Assembly (NCBI GenBank): GCA_947359465.1
Contig: OX375872.1
Span: 126,120,337-126,184,336, forward strand
From: Metellina segmentata
Taxonomy: Eukaryota > Arthropoda > Arachnida > Araneae > Tetragnathidae
Direction of reading: 5' to 3'
DNA: 64,000 nt
Below are positions 31,380 to 45,879 of this stretch, in pieces. Numbering within the stretch: position 1 is the stretch's first letter; each line of letters opens with the position of its first letter. The notes below the pieces were generated by a model. The model was not told the origin of the DNA and made no database searches. It saw nothing but the letters and a program-made list of their open reading frames with translations. The translations under genes and the position numbers were made by a program.

Positions 31380-34300
31380 CCATAATATTTATAGGTTTCA
31401 AGTTGTATTTCAAAAACATATCAGCATGCAGAAACGAAGGTTTTCCTGGATTTTAAAATCATCCATGTGTTCCCCAGGTCTTTAATAATAATGTCTAAAT
31501 TACCATAGTGAAATTTAATCTGAATCTAATGGCATTTCATATTTAAAGAAATCTAAAAAAAACCCAGATTGCAGGTATATGAGCTTCTTTCTTCCACGCT
31601 ATGCTTTCGCTATAAAACGGCCTGATCCATTGCAGTTGTAATTTAAATAACGTGTTTTTTTTTTCCTTGATCAGTTTTTATTGTGTTTTCATTGCCTCTT
31701 GCCTAAATATTTATCAGGATGGAAATGTTTTGCTTTTTTCTCATGTTGCATTGCATTTCTGTGTCTATTTCTTCAATTTGTTGAGATGTATTTGGTATTC
31801 ACTGATTTATATGAAAGCACTGGATTCAATGTTGACTATTTTAGAAGCAAGCATTTATAAAGGATGGCTTAGATTCAAATTAGTTTTGTTGCAGTGTTTG
31901 CATCCACTTTTAACATATATATGTCTGGAATTTTGTTGCTTTATTTCTCCTATACATTGAGCAAATATATTGTTCATTTGTGCCAGTATGATGCTTTTGA
32001 AAACAACTTTAATATAACCTTTCAGATATCCATCTGAGAAAGAAAATTAGTGCTGAGTTGCGTGCTATGATTACACAAAGTCTTCTATCTAATAAAGAAA
32101 ATATTGACTTGTGTGTAATAAAAACTGGTTTAATAAAACTTATAAAATCTTCATTGTTGCAATTTTTAACTTGCATTTTTGAATTAATGTTGAAGTTTCT
32201 TTCCTAGTTTCTAAAAATATAAACATGGATGACCCTAAATATTTGTCTCGGAACAGTTCTGTTATCGGTTTTTATGGTCAATTGGTGTCATTCTGTAAGA
32301 CAATCTAATGAGGTTTTATACATGGCATGGAAAAGGATTTTAGCATAATATTCTATACCAACAACAACTCATTTAAAAAGGTAATTTGAAAATACATACC
32401 AACATATGTGCAATGAATCACAAAGCATGCTGAAAGAACTGGTGCACATTAAGTTTATTGTCATGGGATATGAATTCCATCCAAGGATCCTAGCTTAGGT
32501 GTTGCCTGGTTCAATAGAATGTGGATCTTTCACATGGGAACTGAAACATGGATTGGGTGTGAGAGAATGGCATGGGAAAATAACTATAAATTGAAAAATC
32601 AACAACTGATTGAGTTTTATGAAAAGGTAAATTTAAATCTTGAGACAAATTCATCCTCATTAAAGAAGGGTCAAACAGGTCAGTCGATCAAAGTGACCAT
32701 CAGAATTTGAGCATTTCTAATGTGAACACAGGAATTCACCTATACAAATCTTGCCGCAAGCCCCTTCTGGGTTCGTCAACAAAAACCATATAAATCAGTC
32801 CAATAACATATCATCACGAATGAATACTAAATTGAGTTCAAATAGCATAGTCTAATCTCACATGTCATATAAACATTTAATAGGATCTTGTAACTAGAGA
32901 GAAATGAATGAATATCTAACCACAGCACACCAAAAAGTATATTCTAGCATTTCATAAAGATCTGAGCATCACAAAACATATTCAATACATACTTTCAGTG
33001 CCATCATAACTTATAAAAAGGTAGAAATTAGAAGCATTAGTGAATAATCAATGCAAAATCCAAACCTTTATATCTTCCAGGACTACGGGGATATGAATCA
33101 GGACGCTTGCTGCTGTGCATGAAAACATTACAGAAATGAATCCTCAAACACAGTTGACAGAAAGCCCCAACAGGTCAATTTATCAAAGGGACCATTGGGA
33201 TTTGAGGATTACATCCAATCACTCACAGCAGATATGAATTCAACCAAACTGCAAGAAATTATTGCTTACTTTCCCCATGGAGATACAAATCCACCCCAAA
33301 AGGTTTATAAATGCATTGCTAATTATTGTTTACAGTCCCAAATGGTAGGTAACGACACACAGTCCCCCATTCTGTCGGTGTAAAAAAAAAAGTAAAAAAC
33401 TTGATGATTGGATCCTTGTCTATTAGATTCATGTCAAGCGATGGCATCCCTCTCCATTAGAATCATGTTTCCGCGATGCACGTTAAATTTGTTATGGATT
33501 TCATATTTCTGGTGCACATTAAATCTGTTGTGGATTCATGCTTCCCAAATCTGGTATAACATACAGGTATAATCATTTCCTGAAAGCCACTCTGGTGCCA
33601 TCTATAAAAGAAGCAACTGGGATTAGAAATCCCTGTTTTATTTATCCTGTCAGGATTTCTCCCAAACAATGAAAAGGTGTCATTTAAAAGCTTGAAAACA
33701 CAATCCAAATAGGAGTTGATGCTCACTTTGTAGAAATCTTGTAACTTGCTGTAAGCTGTATGGGGATTTTAAACCTAATTGGCATATTTTTGCCTTCAGA
33801 AGAGAATACATGTTAAAATTTGTAGGATTTCATTTTCCGGTGCAGGATACAATTCCCTGGATATGGATAGCCCCATGAACATGTATTGTATAAGATGTAG
33901 ATATTATGTGTGGCAAGAAAATGATTGTTTCCCAAACCTATTCTCATGTGGTTTTCAATTTGGGATACAATTCACTGGATAAAATCCCCATGACGTGTGG
34001 CATAAAAATGATTTCAGTTTATATACTTACAATGCCTTGGCAGAATTCACTGAAACAAGGAATTGAACAATTAAAAAAAAAACAATATATATATATATAA
34101 ATATATGAATATTTCCCATGGTTATTCAATAGCAGCTTGCAAAAAATTCGGACTACTCGTGTGCCAAATACCATTACTTCAAGTGTGACCAAGAAACAAA
34201 CACTTTCTAATCTTATAGCAGAATTCTCGCTGATATGGGAACTGAAACACAATGGATGATGTCAGGTCATCCTGAAAGCACACTCGTACAGAGGGGCCTC

Positions 34301-35325
34301 AAACAGGTCGCAGTCTATCCGAGTGACCATCAGGATTTGAGAAGATTAAAAAATATCAGAGTATATGCTGAAAGACGTTCAATCTCCATCCAGTTTCCAA
34401 AGGACGATAGCATACATTAAAATGTTTTTGGCTTAATATATTTTATGATCTATTCTCACAAACAGCTGTTATGTTTCTCTCCTGCTTGAAAACACAATCT
34501 AAATACTTAACTCTACTTAATGAATAACCTATTGATTGTGAAAACAAATAATGGAACAGCCTAGCAAAACATTACACTGAATAATATTAAATACTTGTTG
34601 TTACATTTCTAGCATTGAACATGTCTCACTCAATAAACATTCCTCGAAATGGGTCAATGTTTTCAAAGGCTCCAGATGAAAGAATCTCACCGTTATATTG
34701 TATACTCTAACAGGAGTATGGGGATATGAATCAGGATGCTTGCTGATGTGTATATTTCCCCCGTGGCATTAGAGAAATGAATCTTAGAAACGCAGGCTTT
34801 CACACAAACTTGACAAAAAAAACCTAACAGGTCAATCGAGATTTGAGCATTTGTAAATTGACATGAATCACTCACAGCAGATATGAATTCAACCAGACAC
34901 ACTGCTGCAGAATAGTTGCTAATTATTGTTTACTTTGAGTCAGTCCCATGGAGAGAGTAAATACAGATGCCTCAAAAAGTTTTTATAAATGCGTTGCTAA
35001 TTATTGTTTACAGTCCCCATGGTAGGAAACAACACACATTTGAACTCACACAATGCGGATCATTTCTTCACAGACAGCTGTGTATACATGAAGTGACATA
35101 AATAGTTTAAAAGATTCCCATGGAGATACAGATCCAATGAAAGAGTCCCATGGAGATACAAATCCTATGTAAACAACACACCAGTTGTTTAAATGGTGCT
35201 AATTACTGTAGTGACATGGCATTTAAAATTACATTTTATAGTTTTGTACTGCAAATGTAGCTTTCAATTAACAAGTAATACTTTTCATAAAACTTAATTT
35301 AATTAGTTTTAATGTCCTTCAACTA

Positions 35326-35422
35326 TATATAACCAGCAAGTATAGGTCATATTACTCTACAAAATTCTTGTTACTTAAGAATTTTGTACAGTAGTATGCC
35401 CTATACCTGCTGATCATATATA
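35326..35422. repeat. 97-nt hairpin, copy 3
   Basis: Same fold as at 22544. The adjacent (TA)n run is longest in this copy. Confidence 0.8.
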
Positions 35423-37192
35423 TATATATATTTGATACAGTATTTGTAAATGTGAATGCAGCACCATCTCATAGCAAGCCCCATGAATGACTTGTATGTG
35501 TGTGAACAGTTACAAATACATAATCTTTTGTAGGTGCAGTCTATCCCATCAGGATTTGAGAAGTTAATCGAAACAGGGTTTGTGCATGGTAGGAATTTAC
35601 AACACAGACATGCACGTTCAATCTGGGACAGTGTTTGTAAATGTGAATGCAGCTCACTTGTGAACAGTTACAATCGGTATGTAAATCTGCCATGACATTG
35701 AATTAAAAAAAAAGTATTTTCTTCCTATTGCCACATGTGTCGAGATCAATCCAGCCAAAAATAACAACCAGTGTCAAATAAATTACCAGCAACCTAAAAT
35801 GTTTTTTTTACTTGAAATGAAATATCAACCAGTTTTAGTTTCCAATCCAAAAAAAGTAAATTAGCAAGCCAGAATTCACAACAGTTGCGTTTATCAACAA
35901 AAAAGCACCGTTTTGCTTCAAATGTAAACAATACTTGGGAAAATGAAACCCTGATCCAATACAGATTTAACATGCACATGAATTTAGAAAAATGAAACAA
36001 TGACTACAGATTTAACGTGCACCAGATTTAAACAATGAAACCATGACAGTTGTAAAGGCACAACCAATTGATTTGTACACTAGATTTGGGAAAATGAAAC
36101 CCTGATCCTTTTCAAGAATCTAAACACAGTAACACCAAAAATGTTTGTCTGAAACCTTTTCCTAAAAAAAACTTTTCTGAAACCTTTTACTAAAAATACA
36201 GGAGACAGGTGCATGTTAAATCTGTTGTCTTGGATCAGGATTTCATTTTCCTAAAATTAAGGAGAAAGCTGCATGTTAAATCTGTTGTCTTGAGGTTATT
36301 CAATGGGATGTGGATAGTTCTCATGGGAACTGAAACCTCGTTGGGTGTATGTTACACGAGTTTTATACATGGCATGGAAAAGGGTTCTAGCAAGATATTC
36401 TATAGCAACCACAACTCATTTAAAAAGGTAACTAAAAATACATACCAACTTAGTTCAATGAATCACAAAGCATGCTCAAAGAACAGGTGCACATTCAATT
36501 TATTGTCATGGGATATGAATTCCATCCAAGGATCCTAGCTCAGGTGTTGTATGGATCTTTCATATGAGAACTGAAACATGGATTGGGTTTGAGAGAATAG
36601 CATGGGAAAATAAGTTGATACTGAAAAAAACAACCACTGATTGAGAACCAGATAAATCAGTCCAATAACACATCACAACGAATGAATACTAAATTGAGTT
36701 CAATGAGCATAATCAAATCTCACATGTCAAACATTTAATCGGATCTTGTAACTAGAGAGAAATGAATGAATATCTCACCACTGCACACCAAAAAGTATAT
36801 TCTAGCATGTCATAAAGATCGGAGCATCACAAAACAAATACAATAGATACTTTCAGGGCCATCAAATCTTATAAATAGGTATAAATGAGAAGCATTTGTG
36901 AATAATCAATGCAAAATCCATACCTTTATATCTTCCAGGAGTACGGGGATATGAATCAGGATGCTTGCTGCTGTGCATGAAAACATTACAAAAATGAATC
37001 ACTCAAACACAGACTACACACAGTTGACAGAAAGCCCCAACAGGTCAATTTATCAATGGGACCATTGGGATTTGAGCATTTCATCCAATCACTCACAGCA
37101 CATATGAATTCAACCAAACTGCAGGAAATTATTGTTTACTTTCCCCATGGAGATACAAATCCATCCCAAAAGTTTTATAAATGTGTTGGTAG

Positions 37193-37657
37193 GTAACAAC
37201 CGGACACATACGACTTCCATCAACAATAGATGGGAGATCATATTGTTCCAAATGCATTTCCATTTGCCCCTTCCACTTACTCCAATTTCCAGCTCCTTCC
37301 ACTTTGTCTATCTGTACCTTTAGATCAGCTATACTAGCGACTCGCTCTGCTAGGCCTAACTTAATAAAGTTCGCTTTCCTTTTCAAAAACTGCAGATTTA
37401 CTTCACTTAGTTTTAAAACGTGATAAGCCCATAACCTGATACGATTATCAACAAATCAGGGTCATCAAACAAAACAGGAAAACTCAAGGGCTAAGAGAAT
37501 AAGAATTTAATATGTAAACAAAATACATATTACACAAAAGAGAATAGAATGCATTAGTGAGAAGTTGTAGTTGTAGTTAATACAACAGGTATATAAGTTG
37601 AGTTGTAGCTCGTCTTTTTCCAACAACATTGCTAAGTTCATTTCTCATTACAAGTCA
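37193..37657 (-). mobile_element. Truncated Copia 5' end, unit copy 4
   Basis: Gag start, primer site and LTR as in copy 1. Confidence 0.75.
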
Positions 37658-40600
37658 CCATAATATTTATAGGTTTCAAGTTGTATTTCAAAAACATATC
37701 AGCATGCAGAAACGAAGGTTTTCCTGGATTTTAAAATCATCCATGTGTTCCCCAGGTCTTTAATAATAATGTCTAAATTACCATAGTGAAATTTAATCTG
37801 AATCTAATGGCATTTCATATTTAAAGAAATCTAAAAAAAACCCAGATTGCAGGTATATGAGCTTCTTTCTTCCACGCTATGCTTTCGCTATAAAACGGCC
37901 TGATCCATTGCAGTTGTAATTTAAATAACGTGTTTTTTTTTTCCTTGATCAGTTTTTATTGTGTTTTCATTGCCTCTTGCCTAAATATTTATCAGGATGG
38001 AAATGTTTTGCTTTTTTCTCATGTTGCATTGCATTTCTGTGTCTATTTCTTCAATTTGTTGAGATGTATTTGGTATTCACTGATTGATATGAAAGCACTG
38101 GATTCAATGTTGACTATTTTAGAAGCAAGCATTTATAAAGGATGGCTTAGATTCAAATTAGTTTTGTTGCAGTGTTTGCATCCACTTTTAACATATATAT
38201 GTCTGGAATTTTGTTGCTTTATTTCTCCTATACATTGAGCAAATATATTGTTCATTTGTGCCAGTATGATGCTTTTGAAAACAACTTTAATATAACCTTT
38301 CAGATATCCATCTGAGAAAGAAAATTAGTGCTGAGTTGCGTGCTATGATTACACAAAGTCTTCTATCTAATAAAGAAAATATTGACTTGTGTGTAATAAA
38401 AACTGGTTTAATAAAACTTATAAAATCTTCATTGTTGCAATTTTTAACTTGCATTTTTGAATTAATGTTGAAGTTTCTTTCCTAGTTTCTAAAAATATAA
38501 ACATGGATGACCCTAAATATTTGTCTCGGAACAGTTCTGTTATCGGTTTTTATGGTCAATTGGTGTCATTCTGTAAGACAATCTAATGAGGTTTTATACA
38601 TGGCATGGAAAAGGATTTTAGCATAATATTCTATACCAACAACAACTCATTTAAAAAGGTAATTTGAAAATACATACCAACATATGTGCAATGAATCACA
38701 AAGCATGCTGAAAGAACTGGTGCACATTAAGTTTATTGTCATGGGATATGAATTCCATCCAAGGATCCTAGCTTAGGTGTTGCCTGGTTCAATAGAATGT
38801 GGATCTTTCACATGGGAACTGAAACATGGATTGGGTGTGAGAGAATGGCATGGGAAAATAACTATATATTGAAAAATCAACAACTGATTGAGTTTTATGA
38901 AAAGGTAAATTTAAATCTTGAGACAAATTCATCCTCATTAAAGAAGGGTCAAACAGGTCAGTCGATCAAAGTGACCATCAGAATTTGAGCATTTCTAATG
39001 TGAACACAGGAATTCACCTATACAAATCTTGCCGCAAGCCCCTTCTGGGTTCGTCAACAAAAACCATATAAATCAGTCCAATAACATATCATCACGAATG
39101 AATACTAAATTGAGTTCAAATAGCATAGTCTAATCTCACATGTCATATAAACATTTAATAGGATCTTGTAACTAGAGAGAAATGAATGAATATCTAACCA
39201 CAGCACACCAAAAAGTATATTCTAGCATTTCATAAAGATCTGAGCATCACAAAACATATTCAATACATACTTTCAGTGCCATCATATCTTATAAAAAGGT
39301 AGAAATTAGAAGCATTAGTGAATAATCAATGCAAAATCCAAACCTTTATATCTTCCAGGAGTACGGGGATATGAATCAGGACGCTTGCTGCTGTGCATGA
39401 AAACATTACAGAAATGAATCCTCAAACACAGTTGACAGAAAGCCCCAACAGGTCAATTTATCAAAGGGACCATTGGGATTTGAGGATTACATCCAATCAC
39501 TCACAGCAGATATGAATTCAACCAAACTGCAAGAAATTATTGTTTACTTTCCCCATGGAGATACAAATCCACCCCAAAAGGTTTATAAATGCATTGCTAA
39601 TTATTGTTTACAGTCCCAAATGGTAGGTAACGACACACAGTCCCCCATTCTGTCGGTGTAAAAAAAAAAAGTAAAAAACTTGATGATTGGATCCTTGTCT
39701 ATTAGATTCATGTCAAGCGATGGCATCCCTCTCCATTAGAATCATGTTTCCGCGATGCACGTTAAATTTGTTATGGATTTCATATTTCTGGTGCACATTA
39801 AATCTGTTGTGGATTCATGCTTCCCAAATCTGGTATAACATACAGGTATAATCATTTCCTGAAAGCCACTCTGGTGCCATCTATAAAAGAAGCAACTGGG
39901 ATTAGAAATCCCTGTTTTATTTATCCTGTCAGGATTTCTCCCAAACAATGAAAAGGTGTCATTTAAAAGCTTGAAAACACAATCCAAATAGGAGTTGATG
40001 CTCACTTTGTAGAAATCTTGTAACTTGCTGTAAGCTGTATGGGGATTTTAAACCTAATTGGCATATTTTTGCCTTCAGAAGAGAATACATGTTAAAATTT
40101 GTAGGATTTCATTTTCCGGTGCAGGATACAATTCCCTGGATATGGATAGCCCCATGAACATGTATTGTATAAGATGTAGATATTATGTGTGGCAAGAAAA
40201 TGATTGTTTCCCAAACCTATTCTCATGTGGTTTTCAATTTGGGATACAATTCACTGGATAAAATCCCCATGACGTGTGGCATAAAAATGATTTCAGTATA
40301 TATACTTACAATGCCTTGGCAGAATTCACTGAAACAAGGAATTGAACAATTAAAAATATATATATATAAATATATGAATATTTCCCATGGTATGAATAAT
40401 TCAATAGCAGCTTGCAAAAAATTCGGACTACTCGTGTGTAAATACCATTACTTCAAGTGTGACCAAGAAACAAACACTTTCTAATCTTATAGCAGAATTC
40501 TCGCTGATATGGGAACTGAAACACAATGGATGATGTCAGGTCATCCTGAAAGCACACTCGTACAGAGGGGCCTCAAACAGGTCGCAGTCTATCCGAGTGA

Positions 40601-41159
40601 CCATCAGGATTTGAGAAGATTAAAAAATATCAGAGTATATGCTGAAAGACGTTCAATCTCCATCCAGTTTCCAAAGGACGATAGCATACATTAAAATGTT
40701 TTTGGCTTAATATATTTTATGATCTATTCTCACAAACAGCTGTTATGTTTCTCTCCTGCTTGAAAACACAATCTAAATACTTAACTCTACTTAATGAATA
40801 ACCTATTGATTGTGAAGACAAATAATGGAACAGCCTAGCAAAACATTACACTGAATAATATTAAATACTTGTTGTTACATTTCTAGCATTGAACAAGTCT
40901 CACTCAATAAACATTCCTCGAAATGGGTCAATGTTTTCAAAGGCTCCAGATGAAAGAATCTCACCGTTATATTGTATACTCTAACAGGAGTATTAGGGTG
41001 GTCCAAAAAAGACCTTTTTTAAAAAAAGAAAAATTTTTATTGGTCCTACCCTCCTATTTGGTTCCATCTATGTAAAAAATAATTATTGTGAAGTTTGAGC
41101 TCATAATTTTAATATTTAAGGGTAGCTCAACACCCTCCAAGTTCATTGTTTTTCTATTT

Positions 41160-42573
41160 TATGCTATAGATGTATAAGGAAACAAAACTCCATCTAGAAA
41201 AACATACAATTTTTGTTTCTTGAAATTTCTAGCATTTTGTGAGTTAAAATAATACAAGTGACATTTAAACAGCAATGGGTGTGCTTTGTACTTGTGCAAG
41301 CGCCTGCTAAACTCTGCTTTTTGCAATTGGGATAAACTCATCAGTGTTCTTCGATAACCTGCAACAAGAATTGTAGTTGGTATTAACTTTGTGTTATTTT
41401 CCTATTAAACTATTTTATGAGAGCTATATCCCTTTCAACAAGATCATTAACAGCTGGAATTCCTTCAATAATTTTCAGTGCTTTGCAATAATCCTCCTGA
41501 TGCTCCCAGATTTGTTGATCTACGTGAAGGAATGCATTGAGTAAACTCATTCTTTTAAATAAACTTTGCTTATTTCTTCATCAATCTTTTTATACTGTAA
41601 TAAAGATTTCATTAAATTAAAAGCATTGTATGGCGAATTTTGAGGTAAAGAAGCTGTCTTCCAAGCTTTTAAATACACATGTATAGCATATACACGTATC
41701 TTTTGCAATCCTTTTTCTTCTGTTGGAGTGATGGTAAAACTGGTAACTAAACATCCATATTTTAAGACAGTACAATATTTTTGACATCCATCGAGCGTGG
41801 TACATAGCCCCAGGTGCCATAAAACTGATTCCACAAGAAGGGGCTTTACGAAGAAATACTAAAATCAGTTCAAGAAATTCTCGATAATCATCTCTTGAGT
41901 GGGAATCATGCAGTAATTTTTCAGCAAGTTTAATTCTATTGTTCTTTATATCAGCCACTTGGGCCCAAATCTCCTTATTATTGATTCCTGTCCTATACCT
42001 ATTCTTATCAATGAACTCCCAGCAGGCTTGTAATCTTTTAAAGAGAAGTACATCTGGTGCAGAAGAGAATCTCATGCATTTATTAAAAACTGCACAAATA
42101 ATCAATTCCATGATGTGGTGTTGACATTCCAAATATAGTAGGGTCTTGTTCATTTTTTGCTCCAATAAGACACTGGTGCCATTGCTTTAGACAGTATTCA
42201 CACACATTGTGTCAAAGCACATAGCAGACACTTTTTCAGCTAAGCCCCAGTCCTGCAAAGCTGCATAAATTGCAACAGCTTGATTTTCTCTGATTCTTGA
42301 TGCAAGTTTGGCCACTATAAGTAATTGATGGACACTTTTTACAGATACTATCACAGGAAGTCTATCGACTTTTTTTTTCCCAGTTTAGTTTTGTAACAGT
42401 TTACCATCCCAGTGAACTGTTAATTTAGCATTCTGTTCCTGGAATTCAGTTTTCAGCTGCTGAAACATATTAGAGCGGTGTTTCAGTCTTTCTCGGCGAA
42501 TAGAACTTCTACTTAGGGTAATGTCATCCACTTCACAACCTAAACTCGTTGCCATTTCAGCAACAACAAACAC
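41160..42573 (-). pseudogene. hAT-like transposase, broken
   Basis: On the minus strand the order is LTVHWDGKLL (first catalytic Asp at 42406-42408), VDRLPVIV, KVSAMCFDTMCVN (second Asp at 42211-42213), CQHHIMELI (the Cys-x2-His feature of hAT enzymes), and GAMYHARWMSKILYCLKIW. A second frame gives GLQKIRVYAIHVYLKAW and EEISK, and a C-terminal part follows. In-frame stops lie at 42385-42387 and 42187-42189, and there is a frameshift between about 41830 and 41720. More stops follow near 41400. The enzyme would excise and reinsert the element, but this copy cannot encode it and was probably moved by a related active copy. Confidence 0.8.
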
Positions 42574-42681
42574 AGCCTTGCGATTTGACGTTCATATAAA
42601 AATGACGTTTTTATAATACAATTATTTTTTGTTGATTACAATAGCAATTTTATTTGTAGTTAGTTTGGTTTTTTGACAACA

Positions 42682-42795
42682 CACTATTGAACAATGATAC
42701 AAACAATTTATCACTATTGAACAATGATGCAAACAATTTAACACTATTGAACAATGATGCAAACAATTTAACACTATTGAACAATGATGCAAACT
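42682..42795. repeat. 30-bp minisatellite, about 3.8 copies
   Basis: The period begins CACTATTGAACAATGAT and repeats at 42682, 42712, 42742 and 42772 (last copy partial). It lies in the 5' untranslated end of the hAT-like element, between the transposase start and the terminal repeat. Confidence 0.9.
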
Positions 42796-43545
42796 TGATA
42801 TGCATTGAGCTACCTCATAATATTATTAAAATGTTTTCAAATTTTGTCTGATTTATTTTTTAATACATTGGAACAAAATAGGAGGGTAGGACCTAAAATA
42901 TTTTCACCTTCGAAATTTTGGACCACCCTAAGGAGTATGGGGATATGAATCAGGATGATTGCAGATGTGTATATTTCCCCCGTGGCATTAGAGAAATGAA
43001 TCTTAGAAACGCAGTCTTTCACACAAACTTGACAAAAAAAACCTAACAGGTCAATCGAGATTTGAGCATTTGTAAATTGACATGAATCACTCACAGCAGA
43101 TATGAATTCAACCAGACACACTGCTGCAGAATAGTTGCTAATTATTGTTTACTTTGAGTCAGTCCCATGGAGAGAGTAAATACAGATGCCTCAAAAAGTT
43201 TTTATAAATGCGTTGCTAATTATTGTTTACAGTCCCCATGGTAGGAAACAACACACATTTGAACTCACACCAATGCGGATCATTTCTTCACAGACAGCTG
43301 TGTATACATGAAGTGACATAAATAGTTTAAAAGATTCCCATGGAGATACAGATCCAATGAAAGAGTCCCATGGAGATACAAATCCTATGTAAACAACACA
43401 CCAGTTGTTTAAATGGTGCTAATTACTGTAGTGACATGGCATGTAAAATTACATTTTATAGTTTTGTACTGCAAATGTAGCTTTCAATTAACAAGTAATA
43501 CTTTTCATAAAACTTAATTTAATTAGTTTTAATGTCCTTCAACTA

Positions 43546-43642
43546 TATATAACCAGCAAGTATAGGTCATATTACTCTACAAAATTCTTGTTACTTAAGA
43601 ATTTTGTACAGTAGTATGCCCTATACCTGCTGATCATATATA
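43546..43642. repeat. 97-nt hairpin, copy 4
   Basis: Same fold as at 22544, located 0.6 kb after the hAT-like insertion and not disturbed by it. Confidence 0.8.
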
Positions 43643-45414
43643 TATATATTTGATACAGTATTTGTAAATGTGAATGCAGCACCATCTCATAGCAAGCCCC
43701 ATGAATGACTTGTATGTGTGTGAACAGTTACAAATACATAATCTTTTGTAGGTGCAGTCTATCCCATCAGGATTTGAGAAGTTAATCGAAACAGGGTTTG
43801 TGCATGGTAGGAATTTACAACACAGACATGCACGTTCAATCTGGGACAGTGTTTGTAAATGTGAATGCAGCTCACTTGTGAACAGTTACAATCGGTATGT
43901 AAATCTGCCATGACATTGAATTAAAAAAAAAGTATTTTCTTCCTATTGCCACATGTGTCGAGATCAATCCAGCCAAAAATAACAACCAGTGTCAAATAAA
44001 TTACCAGCAACCTAAAATGTTTTTTTTACTTGAAATGAAATATCAACCAGTTTTAGTTTCCAATCCAAAAAAAGTAAATTAGCAAGCCAGAATTCACAAC
44101 AGTTGCGTTTATCAACAAAAAAGCACCGTTTTGCTTCAAATGTAAACAATACTTGGGAAAATGAAACCCTGATCCAATACAGATTTAACATGCACATGAA
44201 TTTAGAAAAATGAAACAATGACTACAGATTTAACGTGCACCAGATTTAAACAATGAAACCATGACAGTTGTAAAGGCACAACCAATTGATTTGTACACTA
44301 GATTTGGGAAAATGAAACCCTGATCCTTTTCAAGAATCTAAACACAGTAACACCAAAAATGTTTGTCTGAAACCTTTTCCTAAAAAAAACTTTTCTGAAA
44401 CCTTTTACTAAAAATACAGGAGACAGGTGCATGTTAAATCTGTTGTCTTGGATCAGGATTTCATTTTCCTAAAATTAAGGAGAAAGCTGCATGTTAAATC
44501 TGTTGTCTTGAGGTTATTCAATGGGATGTGGATAGTTCTCATGGGAACTGAAACCTGGTTGGGTGTATGTTACACGAGTTTTATACATGGCATGGAAAAG
44601 GGTTCTAGCAAGATATTCTATAGCAACCACAACTCATTTAAAAAGGTAACTAAAAATACATACCAACTTAGTGCAATGAATCACAAAGCATGCTCAAAGA
44701 ACAGGTGCACATTCAATTTATTGTCATGGGATATGAATTCCATCCAAGGATCCTAGCTCAGGTGTTGTATGGATCTTTCATATGAGAACTGAAACATGGA
44801 TTGGGTTTGAGAGAATAGCATGGGAAAATAAGTTGATACTGAAAAAAACAACCACTGATTGAGAACCAGATAAATCAGTCCAATAACACATCACAACGAA
44901 TGAATACTAAATTGAGTTCAATGAGCATAATCAAATCTCACATGTCAAATAAACATTTAATCGGATCTTGTAACTAGAGAGAAATGAATGAATATCTCAC
45001 AACTGCACACCAAAAAGTATATTCTAGCATGTCATAAAGATCGGAGCATCACAAAACAAATTCAATAGATACTTTCAGGGCCATCAAATCTTATAAATAG
45101 GTATAAATGAGAAGCATTAGTGAATAATCAATGCAAAATCCATACCTTTATATCTTCCAGGAGTACGGGTATATTAATCAGGATGCTTGCTGCTGTGCAT
45201 GAAAACATTACAAAAATGAATCACTCAAACACAGACTACACACAGTTGACAGAAAGCCCCAACAGGTCAATTTATCAATGGGACCATTGGGATTTGAGCA
45301 TTTCATCCAATCACTCACAGCACATATGAATTCAACCAAACTGCAGGAAATTATTGTTTACTTTCCCCATGGAGATACAAATCCATCCCAAAAGTTTTAT
45401 AAATGTGTTGGTAG

Positions 45415-45879
45415 GTAACAACCGGACACATACGACTTCCATCAACAATAGATGGGAGATCATATTGTTCCAAATGCATTTCCATTTGCCCCTTCCACTT
45501 ACTCCAATTTCCAGCTCCTTCCACTTTGTCTATCTGTACCTTTAGATCAGCTATACTAGCGACTCGCTCTGCTAGGCCTAACTTAATAAAGTTCGCTTTC
45601 CTTTTCAAAAACTGCAGATTTACTTCACTTAGTTTTAAAACGTGATAAGCCCATAACCTGATACGATTATCAACAAATCAGGGTCATCAAACAAAACAGG
45701 AAAACTCAAGGGCTAAGAGAATAAGAATTTAATATGTAAACAAAATACATATTACACAAAAGAGAATAGAATGCATTAGTGAGAAGTTGTAGTTGTAGTT
45801 AATACAACAGGTATATAAGTTGAGTTGTAGCTCGTCTTTTTCCAACAACATTGCCAAGTTCATTTCTCATTACAAGTCA
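45415..45879 (-). mobile_element. Truncated Copia 5' end, unit copy 5
   Basis: Gag start, primer site and LTR as in copy 1. Confidence 0.75.

Larger units (their letters stand above)
30385..36666 (+). repeat. Macrosatellite unit, copy 3 (6,282 bp)
   Basis: It is the first copy with the 27-bp deletion before the gag junction. It carries the variants AAATACAATAG (about 30557) and GCATTTGTG (about 30615), shared only with copies 4 and 8. It shares AATCCTCAAAC with copies 4 and 5. Confidence 0.97.
40994..42930 (-). mobile_element. hAT-like DNA transposon inserted in copy 4
   Basis: TAGGGTGGTCCAAAA at 40994 is matched perfectly inverted at 42930, and AGGAGTAT is duplicated on both sides (40986-40993 and 42931-42938). 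The ends share a second inverted block, GGTCCTACCCTCCTATTT, about 45-50 bp inside. Comparison with the six other units shows the empty site directly, which proves insertion and exact borders. The 8-bp duplication, the TAGGG ends and the transposase motifs place it in or near the hAT superfamily. Confidence 0.93.
36667..44884 (+). repeat. Macrosatellite unit, copy 4 (8,218 bp with insertion)
   Basis: Without the 1,937-bp hAT-like element and its 8-bp duplication the unit is 6,273 bp. It shares with copy 5 a local variant in which GTATGAATA precedes ATTCAATAG (about 40390). Confidence 0.97.

Noticed and set aside
42682..42795. CRISPR-like array
   Set aside because: The repeats are directly adjacent without spacers and lie in a eukaryotic transposon. 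This is a minisatellite.
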